From assembly GCA_037349105.1 (NCBI GenBank), contig JAYJMM010000009.1, positions 3,327,001 through 3,391,000 of the forward strand: a stretch of 64,000 bases of DNA. Reading direction: 5' to 3'. Made by a program: the position numbers and the translations under genes. The DNA comes from Limnomonas spitsbergensis. Taxonomy: Eukaryota; Chlorophyta; Chlorophyceae; Chlamydomonadales. How positions within the stretch are numbered: the first letter of the stretch is position 1; the number at the start of each line of letters is the position of its first letter. The notes under the pieces were generated by a model. The model worked only from the letters and a program-made list of their open reading frames with translations. It ran no database searches and was not told the DNA's origin. Shown piece by piece: positions 1-13,255 of this stretch.

Positions 1-3000
1 CCACTGCACTGTTTCCTGCCCATACCCCACTACACTGTTTCCTGCCCATACCCCACTGCACTGTTTCCTGCCCATACCCCACTGCACTGTTTCCTGCCCA
101 TACCCCACTGCACTGTTTCCTGCCCATACCCCACTGCACTGTTTCCTGCCCATACCCCACTGCACTGTTTCCTGCCCATACCCCACTGCACTGTTTCCTG
201 CCCACACCCCACTGCACTGTTTCCTGCCCATACCCCACTGCACTGTTTCCTGCCCACACCCCACTGCACTGTTTCCTGCCCACACCCCACTGCACTGTTT
301 CCTGCCCATACCCCACTGCACTGTTTCCTGCCCATACCCCTAAGCACTGTTTCCTGCCCATACCCCACTGCACTGTTTCCTGCCCATACCCCACTGCACT
401 GTTTCCTGCCCATACCCCACTGCACTGTTTCCTGCCCATACCCCACTGCACTGTTTCCTGCCCATACACCATTGCACTGTTTCCTGCCCATACACCATTG
501 CACTGTTTCCTGCCCATACACCATTGCACTGTTTCCTGCCCACCCCACTGCACTGTTTCCTGCCCATACACCATTGCACTGTTTCCTGCCCATACCCCAC
601 TGCACTGTTTCCTGCCCATACACCATTGCACTGTTTCCTGCCCATACACCATTGCACTGTTTCCTGCCCATACACCACTCCACTGTTTCCTGCCCATACA
701 CCATTGCACTGTTTCCTGCCCATACCCCACTGCACTGTTTCCTGCCCATACCCCACTGCACTGTTTCCTGCCCATACACCATTGCACTGTTTCCTGCCCA
801 TACCCCACTGCACTGTTTCCTGCCCATACACCATTGCACTGTTTCCTGCCCATACACCACTGCACTGTTTCCTGCCCATACCCCACTGCACTGTTTCCTG
901 CCCATACCCCACTGCATTGTTTCCTGCCCATACACCATTGCACTGTTTCCTGCCCATACCCCATTGCACTGTTTCCTGCCCATACCCCACTGCACTGTTT
1001 CCTGCCCATACACCATTGCACTGTTTCCTGCCCATACCCCACTGCACTGTTTCCTGCCCATACACCATTGCACTGTTTCCTGCCCATACCCCAATGCACT
1101 GTTTCCTGCCCATACACCATTGCACTGTTTCCTGCCCATACCCCACTGCACTGTTTCCTGCCCATACCCCACTGCACTGTTTCCTGCCCATACACCATTG
1201 CACTGTTTCCTGCCCATACCCCACTGCACTGTTTCCTGCCCATACACCATTGCACTGTTTCCTGCCCATACCCCACTGCACTGTTTCCTGCCCATACACC
1301 ATTGCACTGTTTCCTGCCCATACCCCACTGCACTGTTTCCTGCCCATACACCATTGCACTGTTTCCTGCCCATACCCCAATGCACTGTTTCCTGCCCATA
1401 CACCATTGCACTGTTTCCTGCCCATACCCCACTGCACTGTTTCCTGCCCATACACCATTGCACTGTTTCCTGCCCATACCCCACTGCACTGTTTCCTGCC
1501 CATACCCCACTGCACTGTTTCCTGCCCATACCCCACTGCACTGTTTCCTGCCCATACACCACTGCACTGTTTCCTGCCCATACACCACTGCACTGTTTCC
1601 TGCCCATACACCACTCCACTGTTTCCTGCCCATACACCATTGCACTGTTTCCTGCCCACACCCCACTGCACTGTTTCCTGCCCATACCCCACTGCACTGT
1701 TTCCTGCCCACACCCCACTGCACTGTTTCCTGCCCATACCCCACTGCACTGTTTCCTGCCCATACCCCACTGCACTGTTTCCTGCCCATACCCCACTGCA
1801 CTGTTTCCTGCCCATACCCCACTGCACTGTTTCCTGCCCACACCCCACTGCACTGTTTCCTGCCCATACCCCACTGCACTGTTTCCTGCCCACACCCCAC
1901 TGCACTGTTTCCTGCCCACACCCCACTGCACTGTTTCCTGCCCATACCCCACTGCACTGTTTCCTGCCCACCCCACTGCACTGTTTCCTGCCCATACCCC
2001 ACTGCACTGTTTCCTGCCCATACACCACTGCACTGTTTCCTGCCCATACCCCACTGCACTGTTTCCTACCCATACCCCACTGCACTGTTTCCTGCCCATA
2101 CACCACTGCACTGTTTCCTGCCCATACCCCACTGCACTGTTTCCTGCCCATACACCACTGCACTGTTTCCTGCCCACACCCCACTGCACTGTTTCCTGCC
2201 CATACCCCACTGCACTGTTTCCTGCCCATACCCCACTGCACTGTTTCCTGCCCATACCCCACTGCACTGTTTCCTGCCCATACACCACAGCTTTGTTTCC
2301 TGCCCATACCCCACTGCACTGTTTCCTACCCATACCCCACTGCACTGTTTCCTGCCCATACCCCACTGCACTGTTTCCTGCCCATACACCGCTGCACTGT
2401 TTCTTGCCCACACCCCACTGCACTGTTTCCTGCCCATACCCCACTGCACTGTTTCCTGCCCATACACCACTGCATTGTTTCCTGCCCATACCCCACTGCA
2501 CTGTTTCCTGCCCATACACCACTGCACTGTTTCCTGCCCACACCCCACTGCACTGTTTCCTGCCCATACACCACTGCACTGTTTCCTGCCCATACCCCAC
2601 TGCACTGTTTCCTGCCCATACCCCACTGCACTGTTTCCTGCCCATACACCACTGCATTGTTTCCTGCCCATACACCACTGCACTGTTTCCTGCCCATACA
2701 CCACTACACTGTTTCCTGCCCATACCCCACTGCACTGTTTCCTGCCCATACACCACTGCACTGTTTCCTGCCCATACCCCAATGCACTGTTTCCTGCCCA
2801 TACACCATTGCACTGTTTCCTGCCCATACCCCACTGCACTGTTTCCTGCCCATACCCCACTGCACTGTTTCCTGCCCATACACCATTGCACTGTTTCCTG
2901 CCCATACCCCACTGCACTGTTTCCTGCCCATACACCATTGCACTGTTTCCTGCCCATACCCCACTGCACTGTTTCCTGCCCATACACCATTGCACTGTTT

Positions 3001-6000
3001 CCTGCCCATACCCCACTGCACTGTTTCCTGCCCATACACCATTGCACTGTTTCCTGCCCATACCCCAATGCACTGTTTCCTGCCCATACACCATTGCACT
3101 GTTTCCTGCCCATACCCCACTGCACTGTTTCCTGCCCATACCCCACTGCACTGTTTCCTGCCCATACACCATTGCACTGTTTCCTGCCCATACCCCACTG
3201 CACTGTTTCCTGCCCATACACCATTGCACTGTTTCCTGCCCATACACCACTCCACTGTTTCCTGCCCATACACCATTGCACTGTTTCCTGCCCATACCCC
3301 ACTGCACTGTTTCCTGCCCATACCCCACTGCACTGTTTCCTGCCCATACACCATTGCACTGTTTCCTGCCCATACCCCACTGCACTGTTTCCTGCCCATA
3401 CACCACTCCACTGTTTCCTGCCCATACCCCACTGCACTGTTTCCTGCCCATACCCCACTGCACTGTTTCCTGCCCATACACCATTGCACTGTTTCCTGCC
3501 CATACCCCATTGCACTGTTTCCTGCCCATACACCACTGCACTGTTTCCTGCCCATACACCACTGCACTGTTTCCTGCCCATACACCACTCCACTGTTTCC
3601 TGCCCATACACCATTGCACTGTTTCCTGCCCACACCCCACTGCACTGTTTCCTGCCCATACACCACTGCACTGTTTCCTGCCCATACACCACTCCACTGT
3701 TTCCTGCCCATACACCACTGCACTGTTTCCTGCCCATACACCACTGCACTGTTTCCTGCCCATACACCACTCCACTGTTTCCTGCCCATACACCATTGCA
3801 CTGTTTCCTGCCCATACCCCACTGCACTGTTTCCTGCCCATACACCATTGCACTGTTTCCTGCCCATACCCCACTGCACTGTTTCCTGCCCATACACCAC
3901 TCCACTGTTTCCTGCCCATACCCCACTGCACTGTTTCCTGCCCATACCCCACTGCACTGTTTCCTGCCCATACACCATTGCACTGTTTCCTGCCCATACC
4001 CCATTGCACTGTTTCCTGCCCATACACCATTGCACTGTTTCCTGCCCATACACCATTGCACTGTTTCCTGCCCATACCCCACTGCACTGTTTCCTGCCCA
4101 TACACCATTGCACTGTTTCCTGCCCATACCCCACTGCACTGTTTCCTGCCCATACCCCACTGCACTGTTTCCTGCCCATACCCCACTGCACTGTTTCCTG
4201 CCCATACACCACTGCACTGTTTCCTGCCCATACACCACTGCACTGTTTCCTGCCCATACACCACTCCACTGTTTCCTGCCCATACACCATTGCACTGTTT
4301 CCTGCCCACACCCCACTGCACTGTTTCCTGCCCATACCCCACTGCACTGTTTCCTGCCCACACCCCACTGCACTGTTTCCTGCCCATACCCCACTGCACT
4401 GTTTCCTGCCCATACCCCACTGCACTGTTTCCTGCCCATACCCCACTGCACTGTTTCCTGCCCATACCCCACTGCACTGTTTCCTGCCCACACCCCACTG
4501 CACTGTTTCCTGCCCATACCCCACTGCACTGTTTCCTGCCCACACCCCACTGCACTGTTTCCTGCCCACACCCCACTGCACTGTTTCCTGCCCATACCCC
4601 ACTGCACTGTTTCCTGCCCACCCCACTGCACTGTTTCCTGCCCATACCCCACTGCACTGTTTCCTGCCCATACACCACTGCACTGTTTCCTGCCCATACC
4701 CCACTGCACTGTTTCCTGCCCACACCCCACTGCACTGTTTCCTGCCCACACCCCACTGCACTGTTTCCTGCCCATACCCCACTGCACTGTTTCCTGCCCA
4801 CCCCACTGCACTGTTTCCTGCCCATACCCCACTGCACTGTTTCCTGCCCATACACCACTGCACTGTTTCCTGCCCATACCCCACTGCACTGTTTCCTGCC
4901 CATACCCCACTGCACTGTTTCCTACCCATACCCCACTGCACTGTTTCCTGCCCATACACCACTGCACTGTTTCCTGCCCATACCCCACTGCACTGTTTCC
5001 TGCCCATACACCACTGCACTGTTTCCTGCCCACACCCCACTGCAATGTTTCCTGCCCATACCCCACTGCACTGTTTCCTGCCCATACCCCACTGCACTGT
5101 TTCCTGCCCATACCCCACTGCACTGTTTCCTGCCCATACACCACAGCTTTGTTTCCTGCCCATACCCCACTGCACTGTTTCCTACCCATACCCCACTGCA
5201 CTGTTTCCTGCCCATACACCACTGCACTGTTTCCTGCCCATACCCCACTGCACTGTTTCCTGCCCATACACCGCTGCACTGTTTCTTGCCCACACCCCAC
5301 TGCACTGTTTCCTGCCCATACCCCACTGCACTGTTTCCTGCCCATACACCACTGCATTGTTTCCTGCCCATACCCCACTGCACTGTTTCCTGCCCATACA
5401 CCACTGCACTGTTTCCTGCCCACACCCCACTGCACTGTTTCCTGCCCATACACCACTGCACTGTTTCCTGCCCATACCCCACTGCACTGTTTCCTGCCCA
5501 TACCCCACTGCACTGTTTCCTGCCCATACACCACTGCATTGTTTCCTGCCCATACACCACTGCACTGTTTCCTGCCCATACCCCACTACACTGTTTCCTG
5601 CCCATACCCCACTGCACTGTTTCCTGCCCATACACCACTGCACTGTTTCCTGCCCATACCCCACTGCACTGTTTCCTGCCCATACCCCACTGCACTGTTT
5701 CCTGCCCATACCCCACTACACTGTTTCCTGCCCATACCCCACTGCACTGTTTCCTGCCCATACCCCACTGCACTGTTTCCTGCCCATACCCCACTGCACT
5801 GTTTCCTGCCCATACCCCACTGCACTGTTTCCTGCCCATACCCCACTGCACTGTTTCCTGCCCATACCCCACTGCACTGTTTCCTGCCCACACCCCACTG
5901 CACTGTTTCCTGCCCATACCCCACTGCACTGTTTCCTGCCCACACCCCACTGCACTGTTTCCTGCCCACACCCCACTGCACTGTTTCCTGCCCATACCCC

Positions 6001-9000
6001 ACTGCACTGTTTCCTGCCCATACCCCTAAGCACTGTTTCCTGCCCATACCCCACTGCACTGTTTCCTGCCCATACCCCACTGCACTGTTTCCTGCCCATA
6101 CCCCACTGCACTGTTTCCTGCCCATACCCCACTGCACTGTTTCCTGCCCATACACCATTGCACTGTTTCCTGCCCATACACCATTGCACTGTTTCCTGCC
6201 CATACACCATTGCACTGTTTCCTGCCCACCCCACTGCACTGTTTCCTGCCCATACACCATTGCACTGTTTCCTGCCCATACCCCACTGCACTGTTTCCTG
6301 CCCATACACCATTGCACTGTTTCCTGCCCATACACCATTGCACTGTTTCCTGCCCATACCCCACTGCACTGTTTCCTGCCCATACACCATTGCACTGTTT
6401 CCTGCCCATACCCCACTGCACTGTTTCCTGCCCATACCCCACTGCACTGTTTCCTGCCCATACACCATTGCACTGTTTCCTGCCCATACCCCACTGCACT
6501 GTTTCCTGCCCATACACCATTGCACTGTTTCCTGCCCATACACCACTGCACTGTTTCCTGCCCATACCCCACTGCACTGTTTCCTGCCCATACCCCACTG
6601 CACTGTTTCCTGCCCATACACCATTGCACTGTTTCCTGCCCATACCCCATTGCACTGTTTCCTGCCCATACCCCACTGCACTGTTTCCTGCCCATACACC
6701 ATTGCACTGTTTCCTGCCCATACCCCACTGCACTGTTTCCTGCCCATACACCATTGCACTGTTTCCTGCCCATACCCCAATGCACTGTTTCCTGCCCATA
6801 CACCATTGCACTGTTTCCTGCCCATACCCCACTGCACTGTTTCCTGCCCATACCCCACTGCACTGTTTCCTGCCCATACACCATTGCACTGTTTCCTGCC
6901 CATACCCCACTGCACTGTTTCCTGCCCATACACCATTGCACTGTTTCCTGCCCATACCCCACTGCACTGTTTCCTGCCCATACACCATTGCACTGTTTCC
7001 TGCCCATACCCCACTGCACTGTTTCCTGCCCATACACCATTGCACTGTTTCCTGCCCATACCCCAATGCACTGTTTCCTGCCCATACACCATTGCACTGT
7101 TTCCTGCCCATACCCCACTGCACTGTTTCCTGCCCATACCCCACTGCACTGTTTCCTGCCCATACACCATTGCACTGTTTCCTGCCCATACCCCACTGCA
7201 CTGTTTCCTGCCCATACACCATTGCACTGTTTCCTGCCCATACACCACTCCACTGTTTCCTGCCCATACACCATTGCACTGTTTCCTGCCCATACCCCAC
7301 TGCACTGTTTCCTGCCCATACCCCACTGCACTGTTTCCTGCCCATACACCATTGCACTGTTTCCTGCCCATACCCCACTGCACTGTTTCCTGCCCATACA
7401 CCACTCCACTGTTTCCTGCCCATACCCCACTGCACTGTTTCCTGCCCATACCCCACTGCACTGTTTCCTGCCCATACACCATTGCACTGTTTCCTGCCCA
7501 TACCCCATTGCACTGTTTCCTGCCCATACACCACTGCACTGTTTCCTGCCCATACACCACTGCACTGTTTCCTGCCCATACACCACTCCACTGTTTCCTG
7601 CCCATACACCATTGCACTGTTTCCTGCCCACACCCCACTGCACTGTTTCCTGCCCATACACCACTGCACTGTTTCCTGCCCATACACCACTCCACTGTTT
7701 CCTGCCCATACACCACTGCACTGTTTCCTGCCCATACACCACTGCACTGTTTCCTGCCCATACACCACTCCACTGTTTCCTGCCCATACACCATTGCACT
7801 GTTTCCTGCCCATACCCCACTGCACTGTTTCCTGCCCATACACCATTGCACTGTTTCCTGCCCATACCCCACTGCACTGTTTCCTGCCCATACACCACTC
7901 CACTGTTTCCTGCCCATACCCCACTGCACTGTTTCCTGCCCATACCCCACTGCACTGTTTCCTGCCCATACACCATTGCACTGTTTCCTGCCCATACCCC
8001 ATTGCACTGTTTCCTGCCCATACACCACTGCACTGTTTCCTGCCCATACACCACTGCACTGTTTCCTGCCCATACACCACTCCACTGTTTCCTGCCCATA
8101 CACCATTGCACTGTTTCCTGCCCACACCCCACTGCACTGTTTCCTGCCCATACCCCACTGCACTGTTTCCTGCCCATACACCACTCCACTGTTTCCTGCC
8201 CATACACCACTGCACTGTTTCCTGCCCATACACCACTGCACTGTTTCCTGCCCATACACCACTCCACTGTTTCCTGCCCATACACCATTGCACTGTTTCC
8301 TGCCCATACCCCACTGCACTGTTTCCTGCCCATACACCACTCCACTGTTTCCTGCCCATACACCACTGCACTGTTTCCTGCCCATACACCATTGCACTGT
8401 TTCCTGCCCATACCCCACTGCACTGTTTCCTGCCCACACACCATTGCACTGTTTCCTGCCCATACACCACTGCACTGTTTCCTGCCCATACACCATTGCA
8501 CTGTTTCCTGCCCATACACCACTGCACTGTTTCCTGCCCATACCCCACTGCACTGTTTCCTGCCCATACCCCACTGCACTGTTTCCTGCCCATACCCCAC
8601 TGCACTGTTTCCTGCCCATACACCATTGCACTGTTTCCTGCCCATACCCCACTGCACTGTTTCCTGCCCATACCCCACTGCACTGTTTCCTGCCCATACA
8701 CCACTGCACTGTTTCCTGCCCATACACCACTGCATTGTTTCATGCCCATACCCCACTGCACTGTTTCCTGCCCACACCCCACTGCACTGTTTCCTGCCCA
8801 TACCCCACTGCACTGTTTCCTGCCCATACCCCACTGCACTGTTTCCTGCCCATACCCCACTGCACTGTTTCCTGCCCATACCCCACTGCACTGTTTCCTG
8901 CCCACACCCCACTGCACTGTTTCCTGCCCATACCCCACTGCACTGTTTCCTGCCCACACCCCACTGCACTGTTTCCTGCCCACACCCCACTGCACTGTTT

Positions 9001-11029
9001 CCTGCCCATACCCCACTGCACTGTTTCCTGCCCACCCCACTGCACTGTTTCCTGCCCATACCCCACTGCACTGTTTCCTGCCCATACACCACTGCACTGT
9101 TTCCTGCCCATACACCACTGCACTGTTTCCTGCCCATACCCCACTGCACTGTTTCCTGCCCATACCCCACTGCACTGTTTCCTGCCCATACCCCACTGCA
9201 CTGTTTCCTGCCCATACCCCACTGCACTGTTTCCTGCCCATACCCCACTGCACAGTTTCCTGCCCATACCCCACTGCACTGTTTCCTGCCCATACCCCAC
9301 TGCACTGTTTCCTGCCCACACCCCACTGCACTGTTTCCTGCCCATACACCACTGCACTGTTTCCTGCCCATACCCCACTGCACTGTTTCCTGCCCATACC
9401 CCACTGCACTGTTTCCTGCCCATACACCACTGCACTGTTTCCTGCCCATACCCCACTGCACTGTTTCCTGCCCATACACCACTGCACTGTTTCCTGCCCA
9501 TACACCACTGCAATGTTTCCTGCCCATACCCCACTGCACTGTTTCCTGCCCATACCCCACTGCACTGTTTCCTGCCCACACCCCACTGCACTGTTTCCTG
9601 CCCATACACCACTGCACTGTTTCCTGCCCATACCCCACTGCACTGTTTCCTGCCCATACCCCACTGCACTGTTTCCTGCCCACACCCCACTGCACTGTTT
9701 CCTGCCCATACACCACTGCACTGTTTCCTGCCCATACCCCACTGCACAGTTTCCTGCCCATACCCCACTGCACTGTTTCCTGCCCACACCCCACTGCACT
9801 GTTTCCTGCCCACACCCCACTGCACTGTTTCCTGCCCATACACCATTGCACTGTTTCCTGCCCACACCCCACTGCACTGTTTCCTGCCCACACCCCACTG
9901 CACTGTTTCCTGCCCATACCCCACTGCACTGTTTCCTGCCCATACCCCACTGCACTGTTTCCTGCCCATACACCATTGCACTGTTTCCTGCCCATACCCC
10001 ACTGCACTGTTTCCTGCCCATACACCATTGCACTGTTTCCTGCCCATACACCACTGCACTGTTTCCTGCCCATACACCATTGCACTGTTTCCTGCCCAAT
10101 ACACCATTGCACTGTTTCCTGCCCATACACCACTGCACTGTTTCCTGCCCATACACCATTGCACTGTTTCCTGCCCATACACCACTCCACTGTTTCCTGC
10201 CCATACACCACTGCACTGTTTCCTGCCCATACACCACTGCACTGTTTCCTGCCCATACCCCACTGCACTGTTTCCTGCCCATACCCCACTGCACTGTTTC
10301 CTGCCCATACCCCACTGCACTGTTTCCTGCCCATACCCCACTGCACTGTTTCCTGCCCATACCCCACTGCACTGTTTCCTGCCCATACCCCACTGCACTG
10401 TTTCCTGCCCATACACCATTGCACTGTTTCCTGCCCATACCCCACTGCACTGTTTCCTACCCATACCCCACTGCACTGTTTCCTGCCCACACCCCACTGC
10501 ACTGTTTCCTGCCCATACACCACTGCACTGTTTCCTGCCCATACCCCACTGCACTGTTTCCTACCCATACCCCACTGCACTGTTTCCTGCCCATACACCA
10601 CTGCACTGTTTCCTGCCCATACCCCACTGCACTGTTTCCTGCCCATACACCACTGCACTGTTTCCTGCCCATACCCCACTGCACTGTTTCCTACCCATAC
10701 CCCACTGCACTGTTTCCTGCCCATACACCACTGCACTGTTTCCTGCCCATACCCCACTGCACTGTTTCCTGCCCATACACCACTGCACTGTTTCCTGCCC
10801 ACACCCCACTGCAATGTTTCCTGCCCATACCCCACTGCACTGTTTCCTGCCCATACCCCACTGCACTGTTTCCTGCCCATACACCACTGCACTGTTTCCT
10901 GCCCACACCCCACTGCAATGTTTCCTGCCCATACCCCACTGCACTGTTTCCTGCCCATACACCACTGCACTGTTTCCTGCCCATACACCACTGCACTGTT
11001 TCCTGCCCACCCCACTGCACTGTTTACTT
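1..11029. repeat. 11-kb satellite array, 26-bp unit
   Basis: About 420 head-to-tail copies of a 26-bp unit (CACTGTTTCCTGCCCATAC followed by MCCAYTG). Variants differ mainly in the last ten bases (TACCCCACTG, TACACCATTG, TACACCACTC, CACACCCCACTG); some units are 24 bp, lacking TA. The unit has no stop codon on either strand and is not a multiple of three, so all six frames stay open for kilobases and give a 26-residue protein periodicity. I see no evidence that this is coding. Higher-order structure is present: a rare CCCCTAAGCAC variant at 341 recurs at 6027, and rare GCTGCACTGTTTCTTGCC and CACAGCTTTG variants near 2290-2400 recur near 5145-5275. The left end lies outside the window. Confidence 0.97.
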
Positions 11030-11035
11030 CTCGTT

Positions 11036-11600
11036 TTTTTTCCTGCTGCGGGGATGGAGCTGCGCCGCTCCAGCCTGCTGCAGGCTGTGCACGCGGGAAG
11101 TGATGATCCCCGCAAAAGTCACACCAGAAGGGTGTGGAACTGTGGACAATAGGACATGCGGCTTACGCCCATACTTCGTTGTACTGTCTCCTTCTCCTTA
11201 TTTTTCTCCTGCTGCGGGGATGGACCTGCGCCTTGCCAGCCTGCTGCATGCTGTGCATGCGGGAAGTGATGATCCCTGCAAAAGTCACACCAGAAGGGTG
11301 TGGAACTGTGGACAATAGGACATGCGGCTTACGCCCATACTTCGTTGTTCTGTCTCCTTCTCCTTATTTTTCTCCTGCTGCGGGGATGGACCTGCGCCGT
11401 GCCAGCCTGCTGCAGGCTGTGCACGCGGGAAGTGATGATCCCCGCAAAAGTCACACCAGAAGGGTGTGGAACTGTGGACAATAGGACATGCGGCTTACGC
11501 CCATACTTCGTTGTACTGTCTCCTTCTCCTTATTTTTCTCCTGCTGCGGGGATGGACCTGCGCCGTGCCAGCCTGCTGCAGGCTGTGCACGCGGTAACTG
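11036..11600 (+). repeat. 166-bp tandem repeat, about 3.4 copies
   Basis: The copies begin near 11036, 11204, 11370 and 11536 and share a TCCTGCTGCGGGGATGG start, a CTGCTGCAGGCTGTGCACGC core and a GCCCATACTTCGTTGTACTG end. The spacing is 166 bp. The last copy ends in GCACGCG followed by GTAACT, a possible donor site. The 26 bases at 11167-11192 match the satellite unit at 21 of 26 positions, so the satellite probably grew out of this repeat. The short frames across it (116 residues) are repeat-driven and not called as genes. Confidence 0.9.
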
Positions 11601-12419
11601 CGCTCAACTCAAGGCCCCTAGGGAAATCACGCGACTGCAAACTTGAGTAATTTCTGTACGCGATGATCACCGCAATAGCAGTACCCCCTGCTGGTGGGGA
11701 CACGCGGCTTGTTCGGCTTTGCCATAGGAGCACCATACTTGTGTGCACATGCGGCTTGTGCCCCTACGCTGCTTCACCGTTTTCTTCACTCTAGCTTTCT
11801 CCCGCTGTGGGGAGAGAGTGATAGCACTCCACTCACCTGCAGGTTGTACTGCAAGTTGTACTGCAGGTTGTACACGCAGTAAGTGTGGATCCCTGTGACG
11901 GCAATTTCATTTATTTATTTATTGAGCTAGGAGGTTGCTAGCTGCGCATGCGGTTAGGTCATCGACGCGGTCCATGGCCCATTATTTATTTATTCATTTG
12001 TTTATTTATTTATTCATTTATTTATTCATTAAGCTAGGTAGCTGCAGGCTTTGCACCTGGTTATTGTTCTAGTGATTCCACGTGGCCATGGGCTCAATTG
12101 TGCATTTATTAATTGTGTATTCAGTGAGCTACGTAGCCTGCTGCAGGCTTTGCATGTGGTAAAATATGCCCTATGCTGCTGCTCTGTCTCCCACACTGCA
12201 GCTATCCCCAGCTGCTGGGATTGAGCGGCACAAATCCACTCAGCTGCCAATTTTGCAGGCGGTAAAAGGTCCCGGCTCAAGCGTGGAAGCAAATATAAAA
12301 GCGCTTAAACATGGCCCAGGATCAAGCCTCTACCCTGTGACTGCCTACGCGTCCCTGCCACGGACACCGCTCAACTAGTATCTTTGCACCTAAATTGAAC
12401 CCTTAATTCTTACCCACAG
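11601..12419 (+). repeat. Degenerate copies of the 166-bp repeat core with ATTT-rich spacers
   Basis: The core (CTGCAGGCTnTGCAC then a GTAA-like donor) recurs in decayed form near 11840-11885 (ending in GTAAGT), 12040-12065, 12140-12160 and 12245-12265. Simple (ATTT)n tracts occupy 11908-12030. If a plus-strand gene crosses here, this is intron sequence containing repeated exon-edge-like units. No complete gene is visible. Confidence 0.55.
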
Positions 12420-12499
12420 GTCGAGAAGGCTTCTGCTCAAATCGACGTGTCGCGCATACAGCTGGAGCTTCAAGCCTACAAGGAGCCTTGGATGTACCT
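12420..12499 (+). CDS. Candidate internal exon of an unrecognised plus-strand gene
   Basis: An 80-bp open stretch is preceded by TTCTTACCCACAG and followed by GTGAGT, both close to consensus splice sites. Read from the acceptor it gives VEKASAQIDVSRIQ followed by LELQAYKEPWMYL, an ordinary amphipathic protein-like composition unlike the surrounding repeats. The length is not a multiple of three, so the flanking exons must restore the phase. I do not recognise the family. No neighbouring exon of the same gene could be placed with confidence; the upstream side may lie beyond the satellite and outside the window. Confidence 0.5.
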
Positions 12500-12707
12500 G
12501 TGAGTCATGAGTGATATTGTTGTACTGTACATTCTTTGCCTCCCCTCATAATTAACGTTGTTTGGGATTGAGGGATATCCTAGTCATCCTTTGTCAACGC
12601 AAGATTTCAGTAAGAAATTATGAGTTTTGGTCGGAAGTTTGCCGGAAGTTTGGCCCCGAGGGCAGCATACAAAGATGTTTCCAAACCCGAGGGAAGGCAA
12701 ATCAAAT
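12500..12707. other. Unique AT-moderate sequence, nothing recognised
   Basis: No exon, repeat or RNA gene recognised. If the exon at 12420-12499 is real, this is the start of its downstream intron. Confidence 0.4.
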
Positions 12708-13000
12708 CTACAGTAACGAGTAACGAGGATGTCTGGTATGAGTAATGAGTAACAAGGATGCCTGGTATGAGTAAAGAGTAATAAGGACAAATGTATGGTA
12801 TGAGTAATGAGTAATAAGGACGAATGTCTGGTATGAGTAATGAGTTATAAGGACGAATGTCTGGTATGAGTAATGAGTAATGAGTAATAAGGACGAATGT
12901 CTGGTATGAGTAATGAGTAATAAGGACGAATGTCTGGTATGAGTAAGACTGTAATGAGTAAACGTATTAAGGACGTAAAAGTAATGAGTAAGTAATGTGA
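12708..13000. repeat. GAGTAATGAGTAATAAGGACG minisatellite
   Basis: About ten degenerate copies of a roughly 33-bp unit built from GAGTAA and AAGGACGAATGTCTGGTAT. Copies vary in the number of GAGTAA steps. Confidence 0.85.
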
Positions 13001-13255
13001 GTGTGCACGTACCGGTAGTGAGTAAATTAAGTAAGCGCTATGGCATCGTGACGGGAAAATGTGCATAGGATGTACCGTAAAATCGGATAGGGTCCTCGCA
13101 CCCCTGTTGAGAACTAATATATCAAATTTGCCGCACAGGCAAAAAGTACCCTACTTCGCGCAGGCGCAGCTGGTTTTTATGGAGTTTTGGTGCCGGAAAC
13201 ACTGCACCGCGTACCCCCAAAAGTATTTGTTAATTATTATTCTATCGCGCATCAA

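Noticed and set aside
1..11029. CRISPR-like array
   Set aside because: Units are adjacent with no unique spacers, and the window is eukaryotic.
30..11152. Very long frames (up to 3543 residues) on both strands
   Set aside because: Produced by a 26-bp unit with no stop codon; all six frames are equally open and there is no codon bias, start context or splice pattern.
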